DNA of 64,000 bases, taken from positions 186,001 to 250,000 of the forward strand of contig CBDFMR010000004.1 in NCBI GenBank assembly GCA_965249765.1, written 5' to 3'. Made by a program: the position numbers and the translations under genes. This stretch comes from CBDFMR01 sp965249765. Lineage in GTDB: Bacteria > Bacteroidota > Bacteroidia > Chitinophagales > Saprospiraceae. The notes under the pieces are model-generated. The model made no database searches. It was not told the DNA's origin and saw nothing but the letters and a program-made list of their open reading frames with translations. This document shows positions 17,906 to 27,627 of the stretch, one piece after another (positions within the stretch are counted from its first letter, which is position 1; the number at the start of each line of letters is the position of its first letter).

Positions 17906-19144
17906 ATGAAAAAAACAACATTTTCCTTCTTAACATTGGTACTCCTAGTAACAATGTTCTTCTCTTGTGGTAGAGAAGAAAGTGGTCAATTAACTGGAAT
18001 TGCAGAAAGGCCTGGATGGAGTGGCCTCAATCCGTATGGTATGGTTTATGTTCCTTCGGGGACTTTACACATCGGACAAAGTGATCAGGACGTATTCAGT
18101 ACGTATATTCAGAAGCCTAGGTCTATCTCTATTCAAGGATTCTTTATGGATGATACCGAGATCACCAACAATGAGTATCGTCAGTTCGTCTACTGGGTCA
18201 GAGATTCCCTTGCTCATGAGGAGATGGGTGATTTTATAGAAGACGATTATGGAAATGAGAGACTCGATTGGGATTATGAGATAGACTGGAGTGATGAGAC
18301 TTTGGACGAGTTGTACTATCAAGGAGACATGGCCTTTGATGGGAAAAGAGAGTTGGATACTCGTAAGTTTAATTATAAGTATGACTGGGTTGACTGGCAA
18401 AAAGCTGCCCATGACAAGGATGTTGTCAGATCAGACCTCATCCAACGTGATGAGGTTTACATCTATCCTGATACCTTGGTTTGGATTAGAGATTTTGCAT
18501 ATTCATATAACGAGCCTATGGCTAGGAATTACTTTTGGCATCCTGCATTTGATGATTATCCTATTGTAGGAGTCAACTGGAAACAAGCCAAGGCATTCTG
18601 TCACTGGAGATCGAAGCTTTGGGATTCATTCAGAGGTGCGGACGAGCCTAATACTGAGAAGTTTAGACTACCTACAGAAGCGGAGTGGGAATATGCCGCT
18701 AGAGGCGGTCATGACTTAGCTCCATATCCATGGGGAGGGTATTATCCAAGAAATGCTAAAGGATGTCTATTGGCAAACTTTAAACCTGGCAGAGGAAACT
18801 ATCCAGAAGATGGAGGGATGCTCACTGTAAAGGCCGATGCTTACTTCCCTAATGACTATGGATTGTATTGTATGTCTGGAAATGTTGCTGAATGGACTGA
18901 AACTGCATTTGTAGAGAATGCTTACGTACATCAGCACGACCTGAATCCAGATTTGAAATACGACGCGAAGGAAGAAGATCCAGATGTATACAAGAGAAAA
19001 GTGATCAGAGGTGGCTCATGGAAGGATATTTCATACTACCTACAGACTGGTACTAGACACTGGGAGTTTCAAGATACGTCCAAATCTTACATAGGATTTA
19101 GGTGTGCTCTTACTTTCTTAGGAAGGTCGATTAACGATTTCTAG
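17906..19144 (+). CDS. gldK: Type IX secretion/gliding lipoprotein GldK
   Basis: From the ATG at 17906 the protein has a lipobox ending at Cys21 (MFFSC). An in-frame ATG at 17801 would put 35 extra residues before the signal and is rejected. The body is an FGE-sulfatase-like fold (GMVYVPSGTLHIGQS, PTEAEWEYAARGG, VIRGGSWKDISYYLQTG). In known systems GldK and GldN form the periplasmic ring under the outer-membrane channel. The gene order K-L-M-N is intact here. GldJ has a similar fold, but the neighbours identify this as GldK. Confidence 0.93.
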   Translation: MKKTTFSFLTLVLLVTMFFSCGREESGQLTGIAERPGWSGLNPYGMVYVPSGTLHIGQSDQDVFSTYIQKPRSISIQGFFMDDTEITNNEYRQFVYWVRDSLAHEEMGDFIEDDYGNERLDWDYEIDWSDETLDELYYQGDMAFDGKRELDTRKFNYKYDWVDWQKAAHDKDVVRSDLIQRDEVYIYPDTLVWIRDFAYSYNEPMARNYFWHPAFDDYPIVGVNWKQAKAFCHWRSKLWDSFRGADEPNTEKFRLPTEAEWEYAARGGHDLAPYPWGGYYPRNAKGCLLANFKPGRGNYPEDGGMLTVKADAYFPNDYGLYCMSGNVAEWTETAFVENAYVHQHDLNPDLKYDAKEEDPDVYKRKVIRGGSWKDISYYLQTGTRHWEFQDTSKSYIGFRCALTFLGRSINDF

Positions 19145-19256
19145 TAAAGTAAACTATCGATTTTAAGAGAATCATTAAGATAAAAGCTTGTTCAATTAAT
19201 TGAACAATGCTGATTGTACGTTGCAATTAATTAACTAACCATTTACAAAATACATT

Positions 19257-19838
19257 ATGAGCTTTGTTAAGTCAAAAGGATTTAAATATCTAAAAAACTT
19301 CGTTATTGGCGCTGGTGCCTCTATTGTTATGCTTGGTGCTCTTGGAAAAATCAACAGTTACTCATGGGGCGGAACTATGATTACTTATGGTCTCATCACA
19401 GAAGCGTTTTTGTTTTTTATTTTGGGAATTCTTGGGCCGGAAAAGGATTACTATTGGGATAAACTTTACCCTGGCTTAGATCAGTATAGTAGCAATATTG
19501 CGCCTATTACGGCAGGTAATATAGAAGGATCATTGAGACCTCTTAATGCTGAGCAAGTTGAAGGTAAGCTTGGTGGTATGCTAGATGAACTACAGACCAT
19601 GTCAAAAAGCCTTGGTTCATTAAAAGCTCTGCAAGAGATAGATTTTTCTGAAACCGGAGAGCAAATGAAAACAATGAACAATTTCTATAGTAGGTTGAAT
19701 GACGCTATGTCTTCATTGAACGAATCAGTTGAAGACACAAAGCTTTACAAAGAACAAATGGCATCTTTGAATAGAAACCTTTCTTCATTGAATGGTGTCT
19801 ATGGTAATGTATTGAATGCATTTACAGTAAGAGACTAA
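19257..19838 (+). CDS. gldL: Type IX secretion inner-membrane motor protein GldL
   Basis: This 193-residue protein has two N-terminal transmembrane helices (about residues 15-33 and 39-60), the second with a glutamate (Glu49), followed by GPEKDYYWDKLYPGLDQY. The C-terminal part is helical and cytoplasmic. GldL with GldM forms the proton-driven motor that powers type IX secretion and gliding. It lies between gldK and gldM with short gaps, matching the conserved operon. Confidence 0.95.
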   Translation: MSFVKSKGFKYLKNFVIGAGASIVMLGALGKINSYSWGGTMITYGLITEAFLFFILGILGPEKDYYWDKLYPGLDQYSSNIAPITAGNIEGSLRPLNAEQVEGKLGGMLDELQTMSKSLGSLKALQEIDFSETGEQMKTMNNFYSRLNDAMSSLNESVEDTKLYKEQMASLNRNLSSLNGVYGNVLNAFTVRD

Positions 19839-19876
19839 GACACTAATTTGATTTAATAATTTTAAAAAAAAGTAAG

Positions 19877-21463
19877 ATGTCTATTCCTAAGGAACCCCGG
19901 CAGTTGATGATAAACATCATGTATTTGGTGTTGACTGCCCTTCTGGCATTGAACGTTTCTGCTGAGATATTCAATGCCTTTGAAATGGTAGATGGCGGAT
20001 TGAAATCTGCCAATGCCTCATTAGATGATGCTAATGCGGCACTCCCAGCTACCATTAAAGAAAGTGCGAAGAAAAAAGAATCCCTACAAATATATGCTGA
20101 TAGGGTTGACCCTGTAAGGGCTTTATCTAAAGAAGCCACACAATATATCTCTGGGATCAAAGAAATGTTGATTGATGAAGCGGGTGATGGTAATCAAGTT
20201 GTCGATGATGGCGATTACGTTATGATTGGAGAGAAAAGAGAATTGAGAGGAAAAAGAAATTATGACGCTACAACTCGACTTATGGTTGATGATGGCAAAG
20301 GTGAAGAGTTGAAAACCAAGATGCTCGAGTACAAGAATAAGTTTTTGGAATTTATTGATACTGACGATAAAGTCGGATTTGCTACAAAAATTCCGATCAA
20401 CATTGATGAAGAGTCATGGACTAAGTCTTCTAACAAAAAGGAGAGTTGGTCAGACTTTACTTTTGGACATATGCCATTGGGTGCTACGATGCCCATATTT
20501 TCAAAATTTGAAAATGACATTAAAAGTACTGAAGCAGCTACATTGAATTACCTTGCTGGTAAGGTCGGACTGACCGATGATGTAGTACTAAGTAAGTTTA
20601 GAGTTGTTGCCGCCCCTAAGAAATCATATATCATCAAAGGAGAAAAGTATGAAGCTGACATTTTCTTAAGTGCAGCAGCTGGTAACGATTCCAAGACAGG
20701 AATCAGCATATCAGTAGGTGGTAGTAGACTCTCTACGGATAGCGATGGAAATGCGAGATATGTTGCGACCCCTAAAACTACAGGAAGTAAAAAGTACACA
20801 GCTGTTGCATCTATTACAAATCCTGTTACTGGTGAAACAGACTCTTATCGCCAGGAATTTGAATATGAAGTAGGTGAGAGATCTGTTGCAATATCTCCTA
20901 CAAAGATGAATGTATTTTACATCGGGGTACCGAATCCTGTTGAGATATCGGCAGCGGGTGTAAATTCAACTAAGCTCAAGGTAAGTATGGGGGGAGTCGG
21001 TGGAGGTACCATAAAAAGAGAAGGGGGATCATATGTCGTAAATGTGAATAGGCCTACAAAGAAGGGTGAATTTGCTAAGATAAATGTAAGTGCTGATGGA
21101 TTGAGTGCCAGCAAAGATTTTCGTGTTAAGAGAATCCCCAACCCTGTACCCAAAGTAGGAAGTAAGAGAGGTGGAGCAATGAAAAGTGGAGAATTCAAGA
21201 TATCTAAAGGTGTATATCCTGTGTTGGAGTCATTTGATTTCGATGCTAAATGTCGAATTACAGAGTATGTTTTGGTTAGATCAGCTAAGAGACAAGATCC
21301 TGTGTTTTCAAAAAATGGTGGAGGTAAATACAATGGAAAATCCTTGGATCTCGTTAAGAAAGCAGTACCTGGTGATAGGTACTTCATTGAAGGAATCAAA
21401 TGCAAGTGCCCTGGTGACCCGGCACCTAGAGATTTAGGAAGTATTTCGTTCATAATAAGGTAG
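19877..21463 (+). CDS. gldM: Type IX secretion motor protein GldM
   Basis: The 528-residue protein starts MSIPKEPRQLMINIMYLVLTALLALNVS, the typical single N-terminal helix that sits in the GldL bundle. The periplasmic part carries several immunoglobulin-like domains, consistent with the elongated GldM rod that contacts the GldKN ring. It ends in the conserved C-terminal domain (GDRYFIEGIKCKCPGDPAPR). A 178-residue open frame on the opposite strand inside this gene is only its shadow. Confidence 0.95.
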   Translation: MSIPKEPRQLMINIMYLVLTALLALNVSAEIFNAFEMVDGGLKSANASLDDANAALPATIKESAKKKESLQIYADRVDPVRALSKEATQYISGIKEMLIDEAGDGNQVVDDGDYVMIGEKRELRGKRNYDATTRLMVDDGKGEELKTKMLEYKNKFLEFIDTDDKVGFATKIPINIDEESWTKSSNKKESWSDFTFGHMPLGATMPIFSKFENDIKSTEAATLNYLAGKVGLTDDVVLSKFRVVAAPKKSYIIKGEKYEADIFLSAAAGNDSKTGISISVGGSRLSTDSDGNARYVATPKTTGSKKYTAVASITNPVTGETDSYRQEFEYEVGERSVAISPTKMNVFYIGVPNPVEISAAGVNSTKLKVSMGGVGGGTIKREGGSYVVNVNRPTKKGEFAKINVSADGLSASKDFRVKRIPNPVPKVGSKRGGAMKSGEFKISKGVYPVLESFDFDAKCRITEYVLVRSAKRQDPVFSKNGGGKYNGKSLDLVKKAVPGDRYFIEGIKCKCPGDPAPRDLGSISFIIR

Positions 21464-21493
21464 AGAGAATTAACCGATTAAATAGATTATAAT

Positions 21494-22363
21494 ATGCGTA
21501 GTTTAAAAATTTCTTTATCGTTCTTTCTGGTGCTCCTATTTTCTATAGTAGCAGTGGCCCAGGAAGAAGGTGAAATCACGGAAGTCAGCGAACCACAAGA
21601 AGACATCTATATAGATGATATCGTGAGAAAGAGATTGATCACTGAAAACAAGGTGACTGAGTATGATCATGTCAGAGAAGCGGATATTGGTTGGCAAAAA
21701 CGTATGTGGCGTATCATCGATGTACGTGAGAAGATGAACCTTCCTTTCATGCATCCGGAGAAACCGTTTTTTACACTTCTTACGGAGATGGCAAGTAATG
21801 GAGATATTTCAGTTTTTGAAGATGAGAAATTTACGACCATGCTTACCACGGATGATGTAAATTCAAAATTGAATGATCTTGATACGATTGCTGACTTTGA
21901 CTACGATATCTATGAGGAAAAAATCATTGTGGTAGAGAATATCATCAATCCAGAGGATATTAAAAAATACAGAGTTAAGGAAATGTGGTTCTTCGATGAA
22001 GAAAGATCTGTGTTGGATGTTAGGATTCTAGGGATTGCTCCTGTAAGAGATATCTTTGATGATGATACAGGAGAGTACAAGTATTCTGATCCGTTGTTCT
22101 GGGTGTATTACCCTGAAGCTAGAAAGTACCTTGCTAAGCATAGGGTGTTTAATGACTTCAATGATATTGCTCCTATGACATGGTACGACTTGTTTGAGAG
22201 TAGATTCTTTTCAAGTTATATCTATAAGAGATCAAATGTCTTGGACCTTCGTATTAAGGATATATATTACGGTTATGAAAATAAAGGAAGAGACAGACTG
22301 CTTGAGTCTGAAAGGATAAAGGCGGAGTTATTTAATTTCGAACACGATTTGTGGGAGTATTAA
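21494..22363 (+). CDS. gldN: Type IX secretion ring protein GldN
   Basis: A cleavable signal peptide (ending near VAVAQ) precedes the GldN domain, recognised from DIVRKRLITENKVTEYDHVREADI, WQKRMWRIIDVREKMNLPF and the motif PLFWVYYPEARKYLAKH. GldN partners GldK in the periplasmic ring. It is the last gene of the operon, 30 bases after gldM, and is followed by a strong terminator. Confidence 0.95.
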   Translation: MRSLKISLSFFLVLLFSIVAVAQEEGEITEVSEPQEDIYIDDIVRKRLITENKVTEYDHVREADIGWQKRMWRIIDVREKMNLPFMHPEKPFFTLLTEMASNGDISVFEDEKFTTMLTTDDVNSKLNDLDTIADFDYDIYEEKIIVVENIINPEDIKKYRVKEMWFFDEERSVLDVRILGIAPVRDIFDDDTGEYKYSDPLFWVYYPEARKYLAKHRVFNDFNDIAPMTWYDLFESRFFSSYIYKRSNVLDLRIKDIYYGYENKGRDRLLESERIKAELFNFEHDLWEY

Positions 22364-22393
22364 TAACGCCGTTTCTTCGGTAAACTTTTTAAG

Positions 22394-22426
22394 GCGACTG
22401 TCTAGTTTAGACAGTCGCTTTTTTTT
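22394..22426 (+). terminator. Rho-independent terminator of the gldKLMN operon
   Basis: A perfect 10-bp stem (GCGACTGTCT with AGACAGTCGC) around a five-base loop is followed directly by eight T residues (22419-22426). It lies 31 bases after the gldN stop. Confidence 0.93.
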
Positions 22427-22536
22427 ATGATTATGATAGTGATTAGTTCTCTTATAAACGCAAATCACTCAACTAGACTTTGATCGGAGTAAGGCATTGG
22501 TGTGATTCTTAGCTAAATTCGTGACGAGGTTTACCA

Positions 22537-23838
22537 CTAATTGCTCTTCCTTGGTACTTGTAGAGAGATGATCTGGGTTTCCCACAAAATCAATGAAATG
22601 ATTATGATGTATTCTAGGGCTACGACCCACATATTCTCATGATATGGACCGTACGAATAATTGATGTATGTCAGCATGATGAGAAATGACCAGATGTATG
22701 CAAAACGAAATTTCGTAAATACGGATAAGGCTATGGGTACTGCCAGATACCATGGATGTACAGTGGTCGCAAAAAGTAGGTAAGCAGTAAATGTGAAGAG
22801 GCTATATCTGATAAGATCCTTCATGTCAGCCAATGGCTCTCTTCTATACCATCTAATAATGAGTACGACAAGTAGAAGAATCAAACCCGGACCTAGATAG
22901 CGTATCAGGTTGTATCCTGTAATCAATTTGCCAAGGTACCTGAGTATGTAGTATAGACCTCCGTTGAATTCAAATTTTCCAACATATAAGTCTATACTAC
23001 TCATAAAGTCAGTGAACTGAATGCCTATAAAAAATGGTACAAACAATACACTGAGACTGACCATAAGAGCAACTAGGAATTTCTTGTCAAATCGTAAATG
23101 CTTGAGAAGAAAAAATAGAAATATCAAGGGTAACAGCTTGGCTCCGATGCTCACAGCATAGAAGGCACCGGCTAAAATATTCTTATTCAGGATGATAGAA
23201 TAAAAGGTAAGTAGCAAGAAAAATATCATCAAGGACTCATGGTGTACATTGGCAAGCAGCTCAATGATAATAAGTGGATTCAATGCATACCAGAAAATAT
23301 TATACTTGTCTAATTCTAATCGATCTAGGATCTTTTTCATCAATCCTAGAGAACCTATATCAGCAAACGCATGAACAAGAGACATGATGAGTGCCGAGCC
23401 CTTCACAGTATGAGCTATCGTAGCGATATAGAAGATAACTTGTGCTACGGGAGGATATACCGTATAGTAATTTTGTGAGTTGAGTAATGCGAATAAATTT
23501 TGACCTAGACCTTCTTTTCCCATCGACACTACTGTTGATGGGACATCAGATAAAGGATGTAAGCCATTGTGCATCATTCTACCATCCCATATAAATCGGT
23601 AAATGTCATCGCTCAGATGGGGGAATGCAAATGCAACGATGAGTCGTATGAGAATGGCACCCGCAATGAATAATGAGAAATTACGACGAGTGACATCAAG
23701 TAGATTGATTAGAAAATAAGCAACAAAAGCTACTGTCGTCAGACTCAGAATTATATTAAAATCTCCTTGATGGGGTATAAATGCTAGGGATAGGCAACTG
23801 ACTGACCAAAGGACTAATAAAAGGATCGACCTCTTCAT
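22537..23838 (-). CDS. Integral-membrane GT-C glycosyltransferase (polyprenyl-phosphate-sugar dependent type)
   Basis: This 433-residue protein has about ten to twelve hydrophobic segments. An acidic loop LSDDIYRFIWDGRMMHNGLH after the second or third span is the usual catalytic loop of GT-C enzymes that use lipid-linked sugars. HHESLMIFF and NPLIIIELLANVH resemble the GT87/mannosyltransferase group. It is last of three same-strand glycosyltransferase genes, only four bases from the second. The sugar and acceptor are unknown. Confidence 0.78.
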   Translation of the reverse strand: MKRSILLLVLWSVSCLSLAFIPHQGDFNIILSLTTVAFVAYFLINLLDVTRRNFSLFIAGAILIRLIVAFAFPHLSDDIYRFIWDGRMMHNGLHPLSDVPSTVVSMGKEGLGQNLFALLNSQNYYTVYPPVAQVIFYIATIAHTVKGSALIMSLVHAFADIGSLGLMKKILDRLELDKYNIFWYALNPLIIIELLANVHHESLMIFFLLLTFYSIILNKNILAGAFYAVSIGAKLLPLIFLFFLLKHLRFDKKFLVALMVSLSVLFVPFFIGIQFTDFMSSIDLYVGKFEFNGGLYYILRYLGKLITGYNLIRYLGPGLILLLVVLIIRWYRREPLADMKDLIRYSLFTFTAYLLFATTVHPWYLAVPIALSVFTKFRFAYIWSFLIMLTYINYSYGPYHENMWVVALEYIIIISLILWETQIISLQVPRKSN

Positions 23839-23842
23839 TTAT

Positions 23843-25348
23843 CTACTTACGCTGTCTTCTTTGCAACACAGAATAATAGAAAATCGTACCATATCCTATC
23901 ACCAGCATGAAATGGAAAATAAAGAATGCTCCATTCCCTATCCGGTATCCCTGATAAATTGCCCATAGGAAATACAGTACCATCAGACCTTCCATAACTG
24001 CCGTCCAGTTTAACCTGGAACCTAGATAAGCCTTATTAATTACTTTGTCGGAGAAAGACCTTATATCATACTTAGGCGTCCTTACAAAGGCTGATTTCTT
24101 GCCTAGATACCCTTGGATGACTGCTATACTATTGTGCAGTGACAATCCCATGGATATCGCTAAAAATATGGGAAAGATGAAGATAAACTTGCATAAGATT
24201 CGACCAAAGGATTCTCCTTTCCAGGAAGTATTTGCATTGGCGACATAGTACACCATCATGATAGATAAAAGTCCCACCATGAAGATAGTAAGGATATTGA
24301 TGTTGATATCCAATGGAGTTATGTAGAAAAGGAGAGGAACACTGAAGACTCCTATCGCATACACGAAGATGAATATGGTGCTGGAAAGTAAGTGCAGTGT
24401 AGCATTTATCTTTTTCTTCATGCCTAGATCCGATCCCCATACAGTGGGCAGCATTTTCTTAGCGGTTTCAGCGCCGCCTTTCATCCATCTAAATTGCTGA
24501 GATTTTAATCCGGCTATTTCGCTCGGTAATTCTGCTGGAGAACCTACTTCTTCCAAGTATACAATCTTCCATCCTTTGAGCTGGGCTCTATAACTTAGAT
24601 CAAGGTCTTCGGTCAGAGTATCTGCTTCCCAACCTCCGGCATCCATTATCGCCTCCTTCCTCCAGAGGCCCGCCGTACCATTGAACTGAAGCAAGTAATC
24701 AGCAGACTCTCTACCTTGCTGCTCTACGGTAAAATGAACATTGAGTTGGAAAGCTTGCATCCGTGTAAGAAGTGAATAGTGCTCGTTTATATGATCCCAT
24801 CGAGTCTGAACCACACCCACTTTAGGATCATTAAAGGATGGTATCGTCTTTCTCAAGAAATCAGCATTGGGCAAGAAATCAGCATCAAAGATTGCAATAA
24901 ACTCACCTCGTGCATCGTCTGTAGCCGCTTTAAGAGCACCAGCCTTATAACCACTGCGATCGTCTCTATGCATGTGCTCGATGTTGAATCCGAGCTTCTT
25001 ATAATGATTGATTTTTTCCAAGGCGATTTCTATGGTCTCATCTGTGGAGTCGTCAAGGACATGAATCTCAAATCTATCTTTGGGGTAATCCAGTTTAGTG
25101 ATATTGTCTATAAGCCTTTCAGTTACATATTTTTCATTATAGATGGGAAGTTGAATCGTTACAAAAGGAAGATTATCAATGTCCAATTGCTGATTCTCTT
25201 CTACAACATTATTTCTATGATGCTTCTGGTAATGTATAAGAAGATGAAATTGCAGGAGACAGTATATGGTCACATAAGAAAGTGCAACGAGGTAAATCCC
25301 TAGTATGATGTATCCTACAATCATTATATAAGTTTGAATATAGTCCAC
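23843..25348 (-). CDS. Processive GT2 glycosyltransferase, cellulose-synthase-like
   Basis: A first transmembrane helix (residues 8-30) leads into a GT-A domain with the motifs VLDDSTDET, the DxD box IFDADFLPN, TEDLDLSYRAQLKGW (TED) and the QQFRWMKG (Q/RxxRW) motif of processive enzymes. Four or more membrane helices follow. Together these mark a BcsA/CESA-like synthase that polymerises or transfers sugar across the inner membrane. No PilZ domain or cellulose accessory gene is seen. It overlaps the upstream GT2 gene by 25 bases. Confidence 0.88.
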   Translation of the reverse strand: MDYIQTYIMIVGYIILGIYLVALSYVTIYCLLQFHLLIHYQKHHRNNVVEENQQLDIDNLPFVTIQLPIYNEKYVTERLIDNITKLDYPKDRFEIHVLDDSTDETIEIALEKINHYKKLGFNIEHMHRDDRSGYKAGALKAATDDARGEFIAIFDADFLPNADFLRKTIPSFNDPKVGVVQTRWDHINEHYSLLTRMQAFQLNVHFTVEQQGRESADYLLQFNGTAGLWRKEAIMDAGGWEADTLTEDLDLSYRAQLKGWKIVYLEEVGSPAELPSEIAGLKSQQFRWMKGGAETAKKMLPTVWGSDLGMKKKINATLHLLSSTIFIFVYAIGVFSVPLLFYITPLDININILTIFMVGLLSIMMVYYVANANTSWKGESFGRILCKFIFIFPIFLAISMGLSLHNSIAVIQGYLGKKSAFVRTPKYDIRSFSDKVINKAYLGSRLNWTAVMEGLMVLYFLWAIYQGYRIGNGAFFIFHFMLVIGYGTIFYYSVLQRRQRK

Positions 25349-26016
25349 AATATTTTATGCCCTGCTAGTATTGTCCCCTTTAGCGTTCCTGATACCTTCG
25401 ATACACCTATACGCTTTCGATATCTAACAGGAACTTCGGTACAATTAATGCCCATCTTGGCGGCCTTAACCTGCATCTCTACGGTCCAACCAAAGTTTTT
25501 ATCCTTCATATCCATCTCAACTAGTTTGTCGTATCTGACAGCCCTAAATGGCCCTAAATCAGTGAATTCGTACTTATAAATAAGCCTTATAAGATTGGTC
25601 GCCAGCCAGTTTCCAAAAATTTGTTGTGGCATCATTGCTCCATTCTCCATGTGTCCTTTGGCTCTTGACCCTATAACCATATGCATATCATCATTCACTA
25701 TTGGATTTACTAAATCCATCATTTCTTCGGGATAATCGGAGTAGTCTCCATCCAAGAACACTATGATATCCGGTAATTCATCTTTGGCAGCTATGTACTC
25801 CATCCCCTTCAAACAGGCATTGCCATAACCTTGCTCAGGCTGACTGACAACGGACGCTCCAGCAGATCGAGCTATAGTCCCCGTCCTATCCGTACTTGCA
25901 TTATCACATACAATAATTTCCCTGACAATACTTGGAATTTCATTTACTACACTTTCTATTGAATCTTCTTCGTTAAAAGCGGGTATGATGACGTCTACGA
26001 TTACGTTTTTTGTCAT
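25324..26016 (-). CDS. GT2 glycosyltransferase, dolichol-phosphate mannose synthase-like
   Basis: The 230-residue soluble GT-A domain has IIPAFNEEDSIESVV at the N-terminus, FLDGDYSDYPEEM as the DxD region and VPVRYRKRIGVSKVSGT near the C-terminus, a pattern seen in DPM1-like and UDP-glucose:polyprenyl-phosphate enzymes. It would load a sugar on a polyprenyl phosphate carrier. The two genes after it encode membrane enzymes that could use that product, and the 25-base overlap with the next gene suggests a single operon. Confidence 0.85.
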   Translation of the reverse strand: MTKNVIVDVIIPAFNEEDSIESVVNEIPSIVREIIVCDNASTDRTGTIARSAGASVVSQPEQGYGNACLKGMEYIAAKDELPDIIVFLDGDYSDYPEEMMDLVNPIVNDDMHMVIGSRAKGHMENGAMMPQQIFGNWLATNLIRLIYKYEFTDLGPFRAVRYDKLVEMDMKDKNFGWTVEMQVKAAKMGINCTEVPVRYRKRIGVSKVSGTLKGTILAGHKILWTIFKLI

Positions 26017-26112
26017 TCTGTTGTGCTCATATCAGTTTTCAAATGTAGTACATTTGCACAACTTTAAATTGTAGCAGTTCTGACACTAAGTACAGTTAAT
26101 AAAATTGATTTT

Positions 26113-27621
26113 TTGAAGCGAAATTACCATCGACTAGTTTGTGACGTAAGTATCATAGGATTGATGACCAGCTTGTTAATCCTTCTATCTGTAAGTGCTT
26201 GTAGGGATACTTCTTTAGCTGAAGGTGATGATGTTATGCTCTCTTTCTCGAGCGATACGATAAGATTTGACACCGTATTTACTCAGCTTGGATCAGCTAC
26301 CCGTTCCATCAGAGTCTATAATACACTAGATCAATCAGTTTCCATTACTGATATCAGACTTGAAGATGACGGTAATTCCTTCTTTAGGCTTAACGTTGAT
26401 GGGGTATCGGGACAGGATTTTCAAGACGTAACTATCCTTCCCAATGATAGCATTTGGGTTTTTGTTGAGGTGACAATCGACCCTGATATGCCCTTAACTG
26501 CCAGTCCGTTTGTTATTGATGACATAATCAGATTTAGTACCAATGGGAATGAACAGGTGGTTCAATTGGAGGCGTGGGGGCAAAATGCCAATTATATACC
26601 GTCGAGATTCAATGCGGGCGAGCCATATGTATTGCCATGTGTCAATGGAATGACGGTATGGAATGACCCCAAACCCTATGTGATATATGGAAGATTAATT
26701 GTCCAAAATTGTGAGTTGGTCATTCCTGCTGGTACATCCATTTACGTTCACGGAGGTATAGTTTCCAATGAATTGGGGATTTTCAATGACGGATTGATTA
26801 TAGTGGATGCATCGGGTAAGATCAACATTTTCGGTGAAGAGGGGAGCCCAGTGACAATACAGGGTGATCGTTTGGAAAGTGAATTCGAAGATGTAAAAGG
26901 TCAATGGGCTGGAATCCGGATAACTGATAACAGTAAGGGTAATGAATTTCATTATACTCAAATAAAAAACTCAGTCGTAGGAGTAAGGGTAGATTCGGCT
27001 GCAGAGCTTACATTGAGAAATTCAATAATTGGCAATACTTCCAATTCAGGATTGATAGGAATTCATGCCAGCATTCAAGCAACAAATACTCTAATACACA
27101 GTAATACAGGGAGTGGTCTCCAACTGGTCTATGGAGGTGATTATGACTTTAAATATTGCACCGTTGCGAGCTATGAAAACCAAAGTGAGGCTCTAGCCTT
27201 GACCAACTATCTGTGTACTGATCCACTTTGTCTGGAACCACCTAGGGTGTTTTCGACATCTGCTTCTTTTACCAATTGTATTTTTTCTGGGTTCTCTAGT
27301 GATGAAATATTTCTGGATGACATATCAGATGGCATGGACCCTGACTTATTCGAGTACTCGTTTGACCATAGTATTGTCAGGGTAGATGAGCTTTTGGAGT
27401 CAGATCGATTTCCCAATTTCTTTGACAATTGTGACAACTGTCTCAACATTAATTCCAACGACACTTTATTCGTGTCTATTCAAGATAGGGACTTTCATCT
27501 AGATTCTTTGTCTATTGCAGAGATGAAGGCACGACCTCTTGCTGGCTTATCCTTCGATATAGAAGGAAATGCTCGAGATAACAGCACTCCAGACATCGGT
27601 TGCTATGAGTATCAATATTGA
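26113..27621 (+). CDS. Beta-helix surface lipoprotein, unknown function
   Basis: The TTG start gives a lipoprotein signal ending at VSAC (Cys30). Residues 40-150 resemble an Ig-like domain (SFSSDTIRFDTVFTQLGSAT, IWVFVEVTIDPD). Residues about 200-400 contain short repeating strands (GIFNDGLIIVDASGKINIFG; NSVVGVRVDSAAELTLRNSI) as in right-handed parallel beta-helices. The end (DNSTPDIGCYEYQY) matches the closing motif of many Bacteroidota choice-of-anchor proteins. It is likely exposed on the outer membrane. No binding target can be named. Confidence 0.75.
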   Translation: MKRNYHRLVCDVSIIGLMTSLLILLSVSACRDTSLAEGDDVMLSFSSDTIRFDTVFTQLGSATRSIRVYNTLDQSVSITDIRLEDDGNSFFRLNVDGVSGQDFQDVTILPNDSIWVFVEVTIDPDMPLTASPFVIDDIIRFSTNGNEQVVQLEAWGQNANYIPSRFNAGEPYVLPCVNGMTVWNDPKPYVIYGRLIVQNCELVIPAGTSIYVHGGIVSNELGIFNDGLIIVDASGKINIFGEEGSPVTIQGDRLESEFEDVKGQWAGIRITDNSKGNEFHYTQIKNSVVGVRVDSAAELTLRNSIIGNTSNSGLIGIHASIQATNTLIHSNTGSGLQLVYGGDYDFKYCTVASYENQSEALALTNYLCTDPLCLEPPRVFSTSASFTNCIFSGFSSDEIFLDDISDGMDPDLFEYSFDHSIVRVDELLESDRFPNFFDNCDNCLNINSNDTLFVSIQDRDFHLDSLSIAEMKARPLAGLSFDIEGNARDNSTPDIGCYEYQY

Positions 27622-27627
27622 TACTTA

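Noticed and set aside
20917..21453. 178-codon open frame on the minus strand inside gldM
   Set aside because: It lies wholly antisense to a clear gldM gene, has no recognisable domain and shows low-complexity composition typical of a shadow frame.
24779..25303. 174-codon open frame opposite the processive glycosyltransferase
   Set aside because: The opposite strand holds all GT2 motifs in the right order; this frame is a shadow.
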